A DNA stretch of 64,000 nucleotides from JANLVI01 sp031363915 (GTDB lineage: Bacteria; Vulcanimicrobiota; Vulcanimicrobiia; Vulcanimicrobiales; Vulcanimicrobiaceae): contig JANLVI010000012.1 in NCBI GenBank assembly GCA_031363915.1, positions 124,001-188,000 of the forward strand. Reading direction: 5' to 3'. A program made the translations under genes and the position numbers. Shown here piece by piece: positions 1-9,467 of this stretch (its first letter is position 1; every line of letters begins with the position of its first letter). The notes under the pieces are model-generated. The model had not been told where the DNA came from. It did no database searches and saw only the letters and a list, made by a program, of their open reading frames with translations.

Positions 1-354
1 CATATCTGCGACCGTCACGATCGGGAAGCGCGCTCCGTAGCGCGCGCCCTCAGGGGCAAAAGAGGCGGGACCCGTCGAGCCGTAGCAGCCGCCCAGGACG
101 TTGATGCCGATCAAACACGCGCGTGTCGGATCGACGAGTGCGCCCGTGCCGACGAGTCCGCTCCACCATTCCGCAACGCGGCTCGAACCCGTGAGCGCGT
201 GGAGCATGAGCACGACGTTACTGCCGTCGGCGTTGGGTTCGACACCGTAGCGCGTGACGCGCTGGACGACGTCGTCAAGGCGCGCGCCGTTTGCGAGCGT
301 TAGTGCGCCGATACGCACGTCCGCTTCGAAAACCGGTTCGAGACTAGACGGCAA
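1..354 (-). CDS. metX: Homoserine O-acetyltransferase (partial, C-terminus off window)
   Basis: The first 118 codons of an alpha/beta-hydrolase-fold acyltransferase run off the left edge. The translation has the family signature GGCYGSTGP at about residues 90-98, preceded by LMLHALTGSS, as in MetX enzymes that acylate homoserine for methionine synthesis. A TTG at 354 is the probable start and gives MPSSLEPVF; it overlaps the last 11 bases of hom, which also consumes homoserine-pathway intermediates, so the two are probably co-transcribed. MetX versus a serine or succinyl-transferring relative cannot be decided, because the substrate-selecting residues and the catalytic Ser/Asp/His lie mostly outside the window. 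Confidence 0.85.
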   Translation of the reverse strand, partial: MPSSLEPVFEADVRIGALTLANGARLDDVVQRVTRYGVEPNADGSNVVLMLHALTGSSRVAEWWSGLVGTGALVDPTRACLIGINVLGGCYGSTGPASFAPEGARYGARFPIVTVADM

Positions 355-1654
355 CGGCGTCGGTCTGCTCGGCACGCGCGCCTGGTGCGTCGCGCGTCTC
401 ATCTTCCCAGAGCGGATGAATGCTCGCCGCGCGCAAACCGTCCGTCTCGAGTGCGGCTTGGAGATCGGAATCGCGATCCAACGCTAGTGCAACGGTAATC
501 ACGGCGGGCACGTCCGCTGCGGCACGCGCAGAAATCCCGGCGTGGGCGAGCGCCGCTACGGCGGGACGTACGTCTCGCAGCGATGCAAGACGAATGATGC
601 GCGGCAGGACGATCGGCGGCAACGCTTCAGCGTCGATCGGTGCGAGTTTGACGGCATCGTGAATGCCGCCGGCGAGACGCCGAAGCGCGGCGATCACATC
701 GCCGATAACAGCCGAGGCCGTCGGTTCGCGCCCCGCTCCGCTGCCGGCGAACGTCAACGAACCTGATGACGTTCCGATTACGCGAATGCAGTTGTGCGCG
801 CCGGTCGGTTCGGCAAACGGATGACCGATTCGGACGTACGCCGGTGTGACCGATGCGCCGATCGTCGCGCCTCGGCGCGCGTAGGCGATAAGTTTTACGC
901 GCATGCCCAAGCGGCTCGCGAGCACGACGTCTTCTCGCGAGACGCCCGTGATCCCGCGGCGCGTGATCCGGTCCGAGGTGACGGCATATTTGAACGACAG
1001 TTGCGTGAGGATCGCAAGCTTATGCGCGGCATCGATGCCGTCGACATCGCTCGTCGGGTCGGCTTCCGCGAATCCGAGCCGCTGCGCTTCGGCGAGCGCC
1101 CCCGCGTACGTCGCGCCGCCGCCCATGGCGCTCAAAATGAAGTTGGTGGTGCCGTTGAGCACGCCGCCGACTTCGAGCACGTCTTCGCCCGCAAGCGAAT
1201 CGGTCAGCGCGCGTACGATCGGAATCGCACCGCCGACGGCCGCTTCGTAGTGAAGCGTAACGCCGCGTGCGGCCGCAAGCGCCGCGAGCCGCGGGCCGTC
1301 CGTTGCGAGCATATCTTTATTTGCCGTCACGACGTGTTTACCGTGTTCGAGAGCGCGCTCGACGAGCGTCCGCGCGATACCGACCCCGCCGATACATTCG
1401 ATGATGAGATCGATCGCCGGATCGTCGACGACGCTGTTCGGATCGTCAGTGAGCAAGTCAAGGGGCAAGGTAACGTTGCGCGGCTTGTGCAGATCGCGCA
1501 CGGCGACGCGGCGCAAGTCGAACTCCGCGCCTGCGACACGCGTGATTGCTGAGGGGTTGGCGATGAGCAGCTGCGCGACGCCGCCGCCGACCGTCCCGCA
1601 TCCCAGCAGACCGATCCCGACGGGTTTCGCGTGCGCCGGATGCGAGAGCGACAA
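344..1654 (-). CDS. hom: Homoserine dehydrogenase
   Basis: NAD(P)-dependent reduction of aspartate semialdehyde to homoserine, the branch point to threonine and methionine. The 436-residue protein has a Rossmann motif GLLGCGTVGGGV near residues 15-26, the VTANKDMLA lysine segment, a catalytic domain with GGVLNGTTNFIL, and a C-terminal ACT-like regulatory domain from about residue 345. The frame stays open upstream to 1828, but that part is arginine-rich, overlaps the divergent hydrolase gene and is not conserved. The TTG at 1654, with GGGG about 8 bases upstream, gives MSLSHPAHAKPVGIG and the family's usual length of about 430. metX follows with an overlap, and an ACT domain suggests threonine feedback. 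Confidence 0.93.
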   Translation of the reverse strand: MSLSHPAHAKPVGIGLLGCGTVGGGVAQLLIANPSAITRVAGAEFDLRRVAVRDLHKPRNVTLPLDLLTDDPNSVVDDPAIDLIIECIGGVGIARTLVERALEHGKHVVTANKDMLATDGPRLAALAAARGVTLHYEAAVGGAIPIVRALTDSLAGEDVLEVGGVLNGTTNFILSAMGGGATYAGALAEAQRLGFAEADPTSDVDGIDAAHKLAILTQLSFKYAVTSDRITRRGITGVSREDVVLASRLGMRVKLIAYARRGATIGASVTPAYVRIGHPFAEPTGAHNCIRVIGTSSGSLTFAGSGAGREPTASAVIGDVIAALRRLAGGIHDAVKLAPIDAEALPPIVLPRIIRLASLRDVRPAVAALAHAGISARAAADVPAVITVALALDRDSDLQAALETDGLRAASIHPLWEDETRDAPGARAEQTDAVAV

Positions 1655-1707
1655 GCGAGTACCCCGGGGTGAAGTGAAGTCCGTACAGTTTAACGAACCC
1701 CGCGCTC

Positions 1708-2559
1708 GTGCGTCAAGCCGAATTGCAGCTTCCTTCCGGCGGTGCCTTGCACGACGGCGGAACGTCCACCGAAGCCACCCCGGTGCTCTTTCTCCACGGT
1801 GTCGGCGGCGGCGCCTGGTCGTGGGCACCCCAGCGTGCGGCGCTCGCGGCGACGCGGCGCGTCTACGTGTGGGAAGCGCGCGGACACGGTACGGCCGCCC
1901 GCGTCGCGGATGCGGGACTCGGTGATTATTTCATCGACGCGCGTGAAGCACTCGGCTCGGTCATCGCATCCGAACGCCGTCCGGTCGCGATCGTCGGACA
2001 CTCGATGGGCGGCTTGCTCGCACTCGCTCTTGCCGCCGAGAATGCTGCCGGCGTCGCGGGTATCGGCCTAATCGATCCCGTGTATCCCGAAGACGGGAAA
2101 TCGGGTCACGACGTCGGACTCTTGAAACCGCTAGTGCGTTTTGCGCTCGGACCGCTCGCGCGCTCGTTCGCGCACGACGGCCGTATCGCGCGGAGTATCG
2201 CGCGCTGGACGTTCGAACAGAGCTTCGAAGATCGTGCGAACATGGAGGAGGCGTGGCAACAACAGCGCACGCAGATCCCCATCGAATATCCGCGCATGAT
2301 TTTCGAGGCGTTCGAAGGCGTGAGCGGTTTCCCGACCCGCCCGTTTGCACGCGAGCTCTCATCGCCGACGCTGCTGATCTACGGTAGTGCTGCGATCAAG
2401 AAACCGCGTTCGCCCGAACTCGTCGCCTCGCTGCGCGAACGCCTTGCCGAAGAATTCGTTTACGACGTGATCCCCGGAGGACATTACCTGCAACTCGATC
2501 GCCCGGCCGCCGTCACGGCGCGTCTTCAGTCGTTTCTCCGCGACTTCGTCGACCGGTGA
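1708..2559 (+). CDS. Alpha/beta hydrolase
   Basis: A 283-residue alpha/beta-hydrolase-fold protein of the MhpC-like group. Visible are the oxyanion-loop motif FLHGVGGGAW near residue 30, the nucleophile elbow GHSMGG with the catalytic serine near residue 99, and a C-terminal PGGHYLQ with the probable catalytic histidine near 259. A lid-like helical insertion lies between about 130 and 200. No signal peptide is seen, so it is probably cytoplasmic. The GTG start at 1708 diverges from hom with about 50 bases between, and the stop overlaps the next start as GTGA. The substrate cannot be inferred; esterase, lactonase or haloperoxidase-like activity are all possible. Confidence 0.8.
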   Translation: MRQAELQLPSGGALHDGGTSTEATPVLFLHGVGGGAWSWAPQRAALAATRRVYVWEARGHGTAARVADAGLGDYFIDAREALGSVIASERRPVAIVGHSMGGLLALALAAENAAGVAGIGLIDPVYPEDGKSGHDVGLLKPLVRFALGPLARSFAHDGRIARSIARWTFEQSFEDRANMEEAWQQQRTQIPIEYPRMIFEAFEGVSGFPTRPFARELSSPTLLIYGSAAIKKPRSPELVASLRERLAEEFVYDVIPGGHYLQLDRPAAVTARLQSFLRDFVDR

Positions 2560-4550
2560 CTCCGCGCATGCGCGCCGCCCTCGCCGCGCTCGCGATCGGA
2601 CTGCTCGCCTGCGCCTACGTTGCCATCGCTCGTCTCCACTACGAACGCGCGGCTCACCGCGTCGAGATCGTGATGGATTTCACCGACTTTACCGCGCTTG
2701 CGCGTTCGTACAACTACGATCAAACGGCATTCCTCGTCGCGCTCCGTCGCGCCGGTCTGACGTCGCTTGCGGTTCAAGAACAGCTCGGCGGGACTATCAA
2801 CACATCACAAAATGCGGTCATCTATCCGGGCCAAGCGCTCATCGATCAGGCGCGCCTCGCACCGCTTGGCGATCCGCTCTTCGCGGCGCTCGCAAAAGGC
2901 AACAAACTCTCGCCCGACGAGCTGTACCTGGCCGTCTACGATGCCGGGACATGGCAACGCTTCAAAACGCATCTCGCGATCGATTTCGAACCGCGCGCGG
3001 TGCGCGTGCTGCGCGCGCAACCTCCGTATGTCATCGCAATTCGCACGCAAGTGGATTATTTCTCAAACGTGAGCCTCGGTATTCCTACCGAGACGATGGA
3101 TCTGGCAAAGCATCTGGGATTCTTCCTCGTGCCGCGCATTCAAAACGACGAACGCTTCAACGCCGCACAAATCGATGCGACCTTCGATGCCTTCCTCGGC
3201 AAGCGCAAAGTAAGCACGGTGATCTTCTTCGGGCTGCGGAACCAGGTTCTCGGCTTTCCGAAAGCAATCGATGGGACGGCCGACGCGTTCAAACGCACGC
3301 GGTTGAATTTCGGCACGATCGAGACCTACGACGTAAAGCAAGTGCAGGACGGAAACGACGATCTCGCGCGGAAAATTCCCGGCCAAACGACGCGCGTTCA
3401 GGCGATCGCGAAGCTCGAACTCGATAAGCTCAAACCGGAGAACGTCATCGCGCGCTATCTGCTCGGCGTGCGCGAACGCAATGTGCGCGTCATCTACTTG
3501 CGTCCCTTCTCGCACGCGTGGGGCGAACGTTCGATCGAGGCGACCAACGTCGAGATGGTTCGCCAGATTGCGGAGGGATTGAAGACGCGCGGCTTCAAGC
3601 TCGGCCGCGCGACGCCGATCCCGCCGTTCCGCATCAACCCCGCGATCGTCGCGCTCGCCTCGCTAGCCGTCCCCGGCATCGTGCTCGTGCTCTGCGCGCT
3701 CTTCGGCATCGGCAACACGCGCCTCGCGATCGCTCTCATCGGGCTCGATCTCGTCTTCTACGGCGGCACGCTTGCGATCCATCACGACATGCTCGCGCGC
3801 AAGGCGCTCGCGCTTGCGGGCGGGATTGCGTTTGCCGTCGCCGGCGTGTGTATGACCGCGCCGATCTTCCGCTCGCGTAGCGCGGAGGCGTCAACGCCCG
3901 CTGCGATTCTCGCGGGTCTGCGAATCCTTGCCATTGCGCTCGGCACCACGCTCGGCGGCGCGCTCGTCGTTGTCGGCCTGCTCAGTACGCCGCTTTTGAT
4001 GGAAGAGATCGACCGGTTCACCGGTGTCAAGCTCGTGCTCTTACTGCCGCCGATCGTCGCGCTTGCGCTCTACCTTCTCACGCCGTTCTTCAATGCGCGC
4101 TTGGACGACCCGCGCGCGGCCGCGAACGCCCCGATCCGCCTCTACCAGCTCATCGCGGGAGCCGTGCTGCTCGGCGTTGCGTACGTGGTGCTCGTGCGCA
4201 GCGGCAATCAAAGCGACATCGTGCCGAGTTCGTTCGAACTCGCGCTGCGTTCCAACCTCACCGCCGTTCTTTCGGTCCGTCCTCGCTTCAAAGAGTTTCT
4301 CGTCGGGTTTCCATTCCTGATGCTCTTGCCCGCGCTGCTCCCGATCGATCGCAAACGCTTCGGCTGGCTGCTCGTGCTCGGCATCGGCATCGGCCTTGCC
4401 GACTGCGTCGACACGTTCTCCCACCTGCACACGGCGCTCGACGTCTCGCTCTTACGCATCGCCATCGGTGCAGTGCTCGGTATCATCATTGGCGCGCTCG
4501 CAATCGTGGTCTACCGCGCGCTGCGCGCGCGCTTCGCTCCGAATGCGTGA
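2556..4550 (+). CDS. DUF5693 family membrane protein, CsaB partner
   Basis: A 664-residue protein with one N-terminal membrane segment (about residues 5-25), a large extracytoplasmic region carrying repeated polysaccharide-deacetylase-like elements (for example NYDQTAFLVALRRAGLTSLA), and seven to eight transmembrane helices from about residue 365 to the end. This matches DUF5693 proteins, typically encoded next to csaB in Bacillota, Cyanobacteria and relatives. The GTG start forms a GTGA overlap with the hydrolase stop, and the end overlaps csaB by 8 bases, so the three are translationally coupled. By context it may help present or modify the cell-wall polysaccharide pyruvylated by CsaB; its biochemical activity is unknown. 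Confidence 0.75.
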   Translation: MTPRMRAALAALAIGLLACAYVAIARLHYERAAHRVEIVMDFTDFTALARSYNYDQTAFLVALRRAGLTSLAVQEQLGGTINTSQNAVIYPGQALIDQARLAPLGDPLFAALAKGNKLSPDELYLAVYDAGTWQRFKTHLAIDFEPRAVRVLRAQPPYVIAIRTQVDYFSNVSLGIPTETMDLAKHLGFFLVPRIQNDERFNAAQIDATFDAFLGKRKVSTVIFFGLRNQVLGFPKAIDGTADAFKRTRLNFGTIETYDVKQVQDGNDDLARKIPGQTTRVQAIAKLELDKLKPENVIARYLLGVRERNVRVIYLRPFSHAWGERSIEATNVEMVRQIAEGLKTRGFKLGRATPIPPFRINPAIVALASLAVPGIVLVLCALFGIGNTRLAIALIGLDLVFYGGTLAIHHDMLARKALALAGGIAFAVAGVCMTAPIFRSRSAEASTPAAILAGLRILAIALGTTLGGALVVVGLLSTPLLMEEIDRFTGVKLVLLLPPIVALALYLLTPFFNARLDDPRAAANAPIRLYQLIAGAVLLGVAYVVLVRSGNQSDIVPSSFELALRSNLTAVLSVRPRFKEFLVGFPFLMLLPALLPIDRKRFGWLLVLGIGIGLADCVDTFSHLHTALDVSLLRIAIGAVLGIIIGALAIVVYRALRARFAPNA

Positions 4551-5646
4551 TCCGCGGATCGTCCTCTCCGGCTACTACGGCTTCGGAAACTTGGGCGATG
4601 AGGCGCTGCTCGCGATCATCATCGCGCAGTTGCGCGCGCGCTACGCGAACTGCTCGATCGATGTCTTGAGTGCGACGCCCGAGGAGACGGCACGCGACTA
4701 CGGCGTCGAGGCGACGCCGCGCATGGATCTGGGCGCAGTCCGTCGCGCGATCGAGAAATCCGACATCGTGCTCTCGGGCGGCGGCGGACTCTTACAGAAC
4801 GTCACCAGCCTCAAGAGCTTGCTGTATTATGCGGGGGTGATCCGCACCGCGATCCGCGCGAAGAAACCGACGATGATCTTCGCCCAGTCGATCGGCCCGC
4901 TCGACTTCTGGGGCAAGTCGGTGGTCCGGGAATTCTGCCGCGGGGTGTCGCTTGCGACGGTCCGCGACGAACGCTCGCGCACGCTGCTCGCTCCGCTCTT
5001 GCCGGCGACCAAGGTCGAGCGCACGGCCGACCCCGTCTTTCTCTTCGCACCCGGTGCGGTGCCGCTCGACCTCGCCGCGGAAGGCCTCGGCCCAAGCGAT
5101 GTGCCGCTCGTCGTCGTCTCGGTCCGGCGCTGGACCGGCGGCGACGCCACGGCTTCTGCGGTTGCCCATGCCGTCGACCGGCTCGGCGAGCGCTACGGTG
5201 CGCGCGTGGCGTTTTTGCCGCTCGGCGGGGCCGCCGATGCGGAAGCGTCGACCGTGGTGATCCGGCGCTGCCGCACCTCGCCCGTGCTCTTGCCCGACTA
5301 TCCGCTCGCACAGGCAGCGCAAGTGATCGGGCAGGCGCAGCTCGTGATCGGCATGCGACTTCACGCGCTCGTCATCGCGGCGCGCCTGGGCGTCCCGTTT
5401 CTCGCAATTCCCTACGACCCGAAAATCGATGCACTCTGCGATGACTTAGCGTATCCCTTACCGCCGCTCTGGGTACCCGCGGCAAAGAGCAAGCCCGACC
5501 CCACAACGATCGAGCGGGCCGTCGATCACGCGTGGTCGGAGCGTGCATCCGTCGTCGATCATCTGCACGCAAAAATGCCCGCTATTTCGGCACTTGCCGA
5601 ACGCAACTTCGCCGCGCTCGACGAACTCGTAAAAAAAATACCGTAA
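4543..5646 (+). CDS. csaB: Polysaccharide pyruvyl transferase CsaB
   Basis: A 367-residue GT-B-fold transferase that adds a pyruvyl ketal, from phosphoenolpyruvate, to cell-wall polysaccharide, creating the ligand for SLH-domain proteins. The N-terminus GYYGFGNLGDEALL and the SGGGGLLQ and FAQSIGPL segments are diagnostic of CsaB, as is the C-terminal GMRLHALVIAARLGVPF. The ATG at 4543 lies just inside the DUF5693 gene end and begins the conserved domain at residue 5, so longer upstream readings in this frame are not credible. In diderm lineages, pyruvylated wall polymer tethers SLH-OmpM-type porins. No SLH protein is visible in this window. Confidence 0.9.
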   Translation: MRDPRIVLSGYYGFGNLGDEALLAIIIAQLRARYANCSIDVLSATPEETARDYGVEATPRMDLGAVRRAIEKSDIVLSGGGGLLQNVTSLKSLLYYAGVIRTAIRAKKPTMIFAQSIGPLDFWGKSVVREFCRGVSLATVRDERSRTLLAPLLPATKVERTADPVFLFAPGAVPLDLAAEGLGPSDVPLVVVSVRRWTGGDATASAVAHAVDRLGERYGARVAFLPLGGAADAEASTVVIRRCRTSPVLLPDYPLAQAAQVIGQAQLVIGMRLHALVIAARLGVPFLAIPYDPKIDALCDDLAYPLPPLWVPAAKSKPDPTTIERAVDHAWSERASVVDHLHAKMPAISALAERNFAALDELVKKIP

Positions 5647-5685
5647 CCGATTGCATGCGCGCAGAACGCATGTAATACTAGGCTT

Positions 5686-6615
5686 ATGCGCCAAACGCTT
5701 CGGCTCGGCAAGCTGTTTGCAATAGCCGTCGATGTCCACGTCTCGTGGATCGTCGTCTATGCGCTCGTCACATCCTCACTCGTCGGCGAACTGCGTGACG
5801 TGCCGCACAATCTTGGCTTCGTGCTCGCGGCGATCGGCGCACTCTTGCTCTTCGCAAGCGTCATCGCCCACGAATTCGGACACGCGCTCGTCGCGCGCCG
5901 CTTCGGGGTACGGACGCATTCGATCACGCTCTTCATGTTCGGCGGCGTCGCGACGCTCGAGAGCGAGCCGCCCACGCCGCGGGCCGAAGTCGCGGTCGCC
6001 CTGGCCGGACCTGCGGTGAGCTTTGCCCTTGCCGGTTTCTTCTATGTCGCCACCATCGGAGTTGCGCTCGTCCTCCACGGCGCGCTTGGTGAATCGGTCG
6101 CGACGATCTTTGCGTACGGTGCGATCGCCAATGCGGGGCTCGGCGCATTCAACTTGATCCCCGCCTTCCCGATGGACGGGGGGCGCGTGCTGCGCGCCAT
6201 CTTGTGGCGGTGGCGGCGCAGCCAAGCGGCGGGGACGGCGATCGCCTCGCTTGCGGGCTTGGTCCTCGCCATCAGCCTCGGGATCACCGGCGTCATCTTG
6301 ATCGCGAGCACGCGCGAGTGGCAGTATGGCTGGTACGTGCTCATGGGCGCGTTTCTCGTCCGTAACGGCTGGGTTGCCTACCGCGGTGCGCGCCTGGTCG
6401 AACGGCTCGAACGTGTTACCGTCGGCGACTTGATGGAACCGCACGGCGAGGAAATCCTCGCCTCCGAAGCCGGTCCGACCTTACCGCGCACGGCAACCGG
6501 ACTCGAAGCGCTGGCCGCTTTCCGCGCGAGCGACCGCCCCTTCATCGATGTGGTTGAGGAAGGCCGGATTACCGGCCGGCTCATGCGCACGCGGGCCCTT
6601 GCGCTAGCCGGATAG
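5686..6615 (+). CDS. Site-2 protease family metalloprotease (M50)
   Basis: A 309-residue intramembrane zinc metalloprotease of the Rce1-unrelated S2P/SpoIVFB type. The zinc motif HEFGH is at residues 62-66, and the third ligand lies in NLIPAFPMDGG near residues 156-166. About five to six transmembrane helices surround these motifs. The C-terminal 60 residues (from VTVGDLMEP) look like a degraded single CBS-like repeat, whereas many relatives carry a CBS pair. It follows csaB by 39 bases and precedes ileS by 47. Likely membrane-embedded cleavage of a regulatory or envelope protein; the substrate is unknown. Confidence 0.88.
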   Translation: MRQTLRLGKLFAIAVDVHVSWIVVYALVTSSLVGELRDVPHNLGFVLAAIGALLLFASVIAHEFGHALVARRFGVRTHSITLFMFGGVATLESEPPTPRAEVAVALAGPAVSFALAGFFYVATIGVALVLHGALGESVATIFAYGAIANAGLGAFNLIPAFPMDGGRVLRAILWRWRRSQAAGTAIASLAGLVLAISLGITGVILIASTREWQYGWYVLMGAFLVRNGWVAYRGARLVERLERVTVGDLMEPHGEEILASEAGPTLPRTATGLEALAAFRASDRPFIDVVEEGRITGRLMRTRALALAG

Positions 6616-6662
6616 CGACCCAAGAGGCCCGACTTCCCGGCGCACGTAAATGTGCGCGTTCT

Positions 6663-9467
6663 ATGTCGGACTCAACCACCGTGCGCGACTACCGCGACTC
6701 CCTGAACCTCCCGAAAACCGAATTCCCGATGCGCGCCGGGCTCGCCAAGAGCGAGCCCGCCCGCGTTGCGTGGTGGAAAGAGAACGGCGTCTACGAGCGG
6801 CGTCTCGCCGCGAATAAGGCTAACGAGCCGTGGATTCTGCACGACGGTCCGCCGTACGCAAACGGCGATCTGCACATGGGGCACTTCCTCAACCGCGTCC
6901 TCAAAGATGCGTTCATCAAGATCCATCTGCTCGACGGACGCTGGGCCGACTTTATCCCGGGTTGGGACATGCACGGGCTGCCGATCGAGCGCGAGACGCT
7001 CAAGCATCTGGGCATCGACTTCCATAAGATCGACCCGATCGAACTGCGCGCTGCCTGTCGCGAACGCGCGCTGTATTGGCTGGACCGTCAGCGGTCGACG
7101 ATCTTGCGTATGGGCGTCTTCGGACACTACGACCGCCCGTACATGACGATCGCGCCGGAGTTCGAGGCGACGATCGTCGAGACGCTCGCCGACCTTGCGC
7201 AGTCGCAGCAACTCTACAAGGGCCTGCGTTCGACGCTGTGGTGCGTGCACGACGAAACGGCGCTCGCTGAGGCGGAGATCGAGTACGCCGACCGCGTCTC
7301 ACCCTCGATCTACGTGCGGTTTACGGCAAGCGATACGCAGCGCACCGATCTGCTCGCGAAGTTCGGCATCGCCGACGACGGAAAACCCGTCTCGGTTGCC
7401 ATCTGGACGACGACGCCGTGGACCCTGCCCGCAAACGTCGCGATCGCGCTCAAGCCCGATGCAGCCTACGGTCTTTATGAAGTCGGTGACGAGCGCGTGA
7501 TAGTCGCCGACGCCCTCGCAGTCTCGCTGATCGAACGCATCGCCCGCGAAACGAATCTTGGCAAGCAACTAGCGTCGGTAGACGGCGCGATGCTCGTCGG
7601 TACGAGCGTGCGTCACCCGTTCCTCGATCGAGACTCGCTCATCGTCGGCGCCGATTACGTCGAGCTCGAAACCGGCACGGGCGCCGTCCATACGGCTCCT
7701 GGGCACGGCACGGACGACTTTAACACCGGCGTGCAGTACGGTCTGCCGATCCTCAATCCGGTCGACGGCGCGGGCAAGTTCACGCTGGAAGCCGGACCGT
7801 ATGCGGGGCAATTCATCTTCGATGCGCAGCAGCAAATCATCGACGATTTGCGTGCGTCGGGGCACCTGATCGCACACGAGAAATACAACCATAGTTATCC
7901 GCACTGCTGGCGCTGCAAAAATCCGGTCGTCTTTCGCGCGACCGCGCAGTGGTTCATCGCGATGGACGTCAATCGGTTGCGCGCAAAAATCGAAGAGAAA
8001 ATCGGCGACGTGAAGTGGCTGCCGCCGTGGGGCGAAGGCCGCATGGAGCAGATGATCGCGAACCACCCGGAGTGGTGCGTCTCGCGCCAGCGCACGTGGG
8101 GCACGCCGATCCCGGCATTCGTGTGCAACAGCTGTCAGAGTTCGATCGTCGATCCCGAAGTCGCGCGCAATCTCGCCAAGGCCTTTCGCGAACGCGGCAG
8201 TGCCTACACCAACGCCTCGGACATGTGGTGGACAGAAGACGTGAGGGCGTTCATCCCTGCCGACTTCACGTGTCCGCACTGTCGCAACACGACGTTCACC
8301 AAAGAAATGAACATCGTCGATATCTGGTTCGAATCGGGCGTCACGCACCGCGCGGTACTCAAGAACGGCGGCCTGCCGTGGCCGGCTAACCTGTATCTGG
8401 AAGGCAGCGATCAGTATCGCGGCTGGTTCCGCTCGAATCTTATCACCGCCGTCGCAACGATGGGCGCCGCACCCTATAAAGAAGTCGTATCGACGGGCTG
8501 GGTCGTCGATGCCAACGGCCGCGCCATGCATAAATCGGCCGGCAATTACATCGCCGCGCAAGACGGCATGGAGAAATACGGCGCGGACGTGCTGCGTTTA
8601 TGGGTCGCCTCGGTCGATTACACTGCCGACGTGCGCTTAGGCGACAAGCTGCTCGACAACGTCGCTAACGTCTATAAAAACTTCCGCTTCCGCCTGCGCT
8701 ATTTGCTCGGCGCACTCTACGATCTCGACGCGGCCGCGATCGTACCGCGCAGCGCGATGGAGCCGATCGACCAACTCGCGCTCGCATCGCTCGATGCGCT
8801 CGCGAAAGACGTCGTCGAACACTATCGTCATTTCCGTCTGCACGATGCGTATCTTGCGCTGATGAAATTCGACTCCGAGGATCTCTCGGGGTTCTACGTC
8901 GACGCGCTCAAAGACCGGCTCTACTCGAGCGGGCCGCACTCTGCACGCCGCCGCAGCGCGCAGAGTGCACTTTTCGAAATCTTCCGGACGCTGGGCGTAC
9001 TCTTCGCGCCGGTGCTCTCGTTTACAGCCGAAGAAGCGTGGCAGAATTTGCCTTCTTCGCTGCGCGGCGAACACGCCAGCATCTTCGATGTTGCCTTTCC
9101 GAAAGTCCAGCACATCGATGCCGAGGCGCTCGCGAAGTGGACCTCGCTCAAGAACCTGCGCTCGCAAGTCGCATCGAGTGACGGCCCGCGCGACTTCGAA
9201 GCCGACGCGCGGGTGTTCGTCGATCCGGCCCACTACGACGCGTTCGTCGCGCTCGGCGACAATCTCCGGGAGGCGCTCATCGTCTCGCAGATCGTAGGTT
9301 TGGAGAAGAGCACGTCGAGCGAAGCGACGGTGATTCTCCAACCGGCGGCGGGCGAAAAATGCTCGCGGTGCTGGAAGTTTCTGCCGCTCGGTGCCGACCG
9401 CGAGCACCCGACGATCTGCGCCTCGTGCGCCACGATCGTGCGGGAGATCGACGCAACGCGCGCCTAG
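6663..9467 (+). CDS. ileS: Isoleucine--tRNA ligase
   Basis: A 934-residue class I aminoacyl-tRNA synthetase, full length for bacterial type IleRS. The HIGH motif appears as HMGH at residues 71-74 (PPYANGDLHMGH). The CP1 editing domain includes TAPGHGTDDF. The KMSKS loop is unusual: it reads AMHKS near residues 621-625 (GRAMHKSAGN), keeping the catalytic second lysine but losing the first. The C-terminus has the zinc-binding pattern CSRC...CASC typical of bacterial IleRS. The start is ATG at 6663. Only 47 bases separate it from the protease gene, so there is no room for a T-box leader; it may be co-transcribed with upstream genes. Confidence 0.97.
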   Translation: MSDSTTVRDYRDSLNLPKTEFPMRAGLAKSEPARVAWWKENGVYERRLAANKANEPWILHDGPPYANGDLHMGHFLNRVLKDAFIKIHLLDGRWADFIPGWDMHGLPIERETLKHLGIDFHKIDPIELRAACRERALYWLDRQRSTILRMGVFGHYDRPYMTIAPEFEATIVETLADLAQSQQLYKGLRSTLWCVHDETALAEAEIEYADRVSPSIYVRFTASDTQRTDLLAKFGIADDGKPVSVAIWTTTPWTLPANVAIALKPDAAYGLYEVGDERVIVADALAVSLIERIARETNLGKQLASVDGAMLVGTSVRHPFLDRDSLIVGADYVELETGTGAVHTAPGHGTDDFNTGVQYGLPILNPVDGAGKFTLEAGPYAGQFIFDAQQQIIDDLRASGHLIAHEKYNHSYPHCWRCKNPVVFRATAQWFIAMDVNRLRAKIEEKIGDVKWLPPWGEGRMEQMIANHPEWCVSRQRTWGTPIPAFVCNSCQSSIVDPEVARNLAKAFRERGSAYTNASDMWWTEDVRAFIPADFTCPHCRNTTFTKEMNIVDIWFESGVTHRAVLKNGGLPWPANLYLEGSDQYRGWFRSNLITAVATMGAAPYKEVVSTGWVVDANGRAMHKSAGNYIAAQDGMEKYGADVLRLWVASVDYTADVRLGDKLLDNVANVYKNFRFRLRYLLGALYDLDAAAIVPRSAMEPIDQLALASLDALAKDVVEHYRHFRLHDAYLALMKFDSEDLSGFYVDALKDRLYSSGPHSARRRSAQSALFEIFRTLGVLFAPVLSFTAEEAWQNLPSSLRGEHASIFDVAFPKVQHIDAEALAKWTSLKNLRSQVASSDGPRDFEADARVFVDPAHYDAFVALGDNLREALIVSQIVGLEKSTSSEATVILQPAAGEKCSRCWKFLPLGADREHPTICASCATIVREIDATRA

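Noticed and set aside
1655..1828. N-terminal extension of homoserine dehydrogenase
   Set aside because: The 58 extra codons are Arg-rich and overlap the divergent hydrolase gene; the TTG at 1654 fits family length.
6616..6662. T-box or other leader before ileS
   Set aside because: Only 47 bases separate the genes, too short for a T-box, and no T-box sequence is seen.
7569..8561. 330-codon minus-strand open frame inside ileS
   Set aside because: Antisense shadow of ileS; no recognisable domain and no room for an independent promoter.
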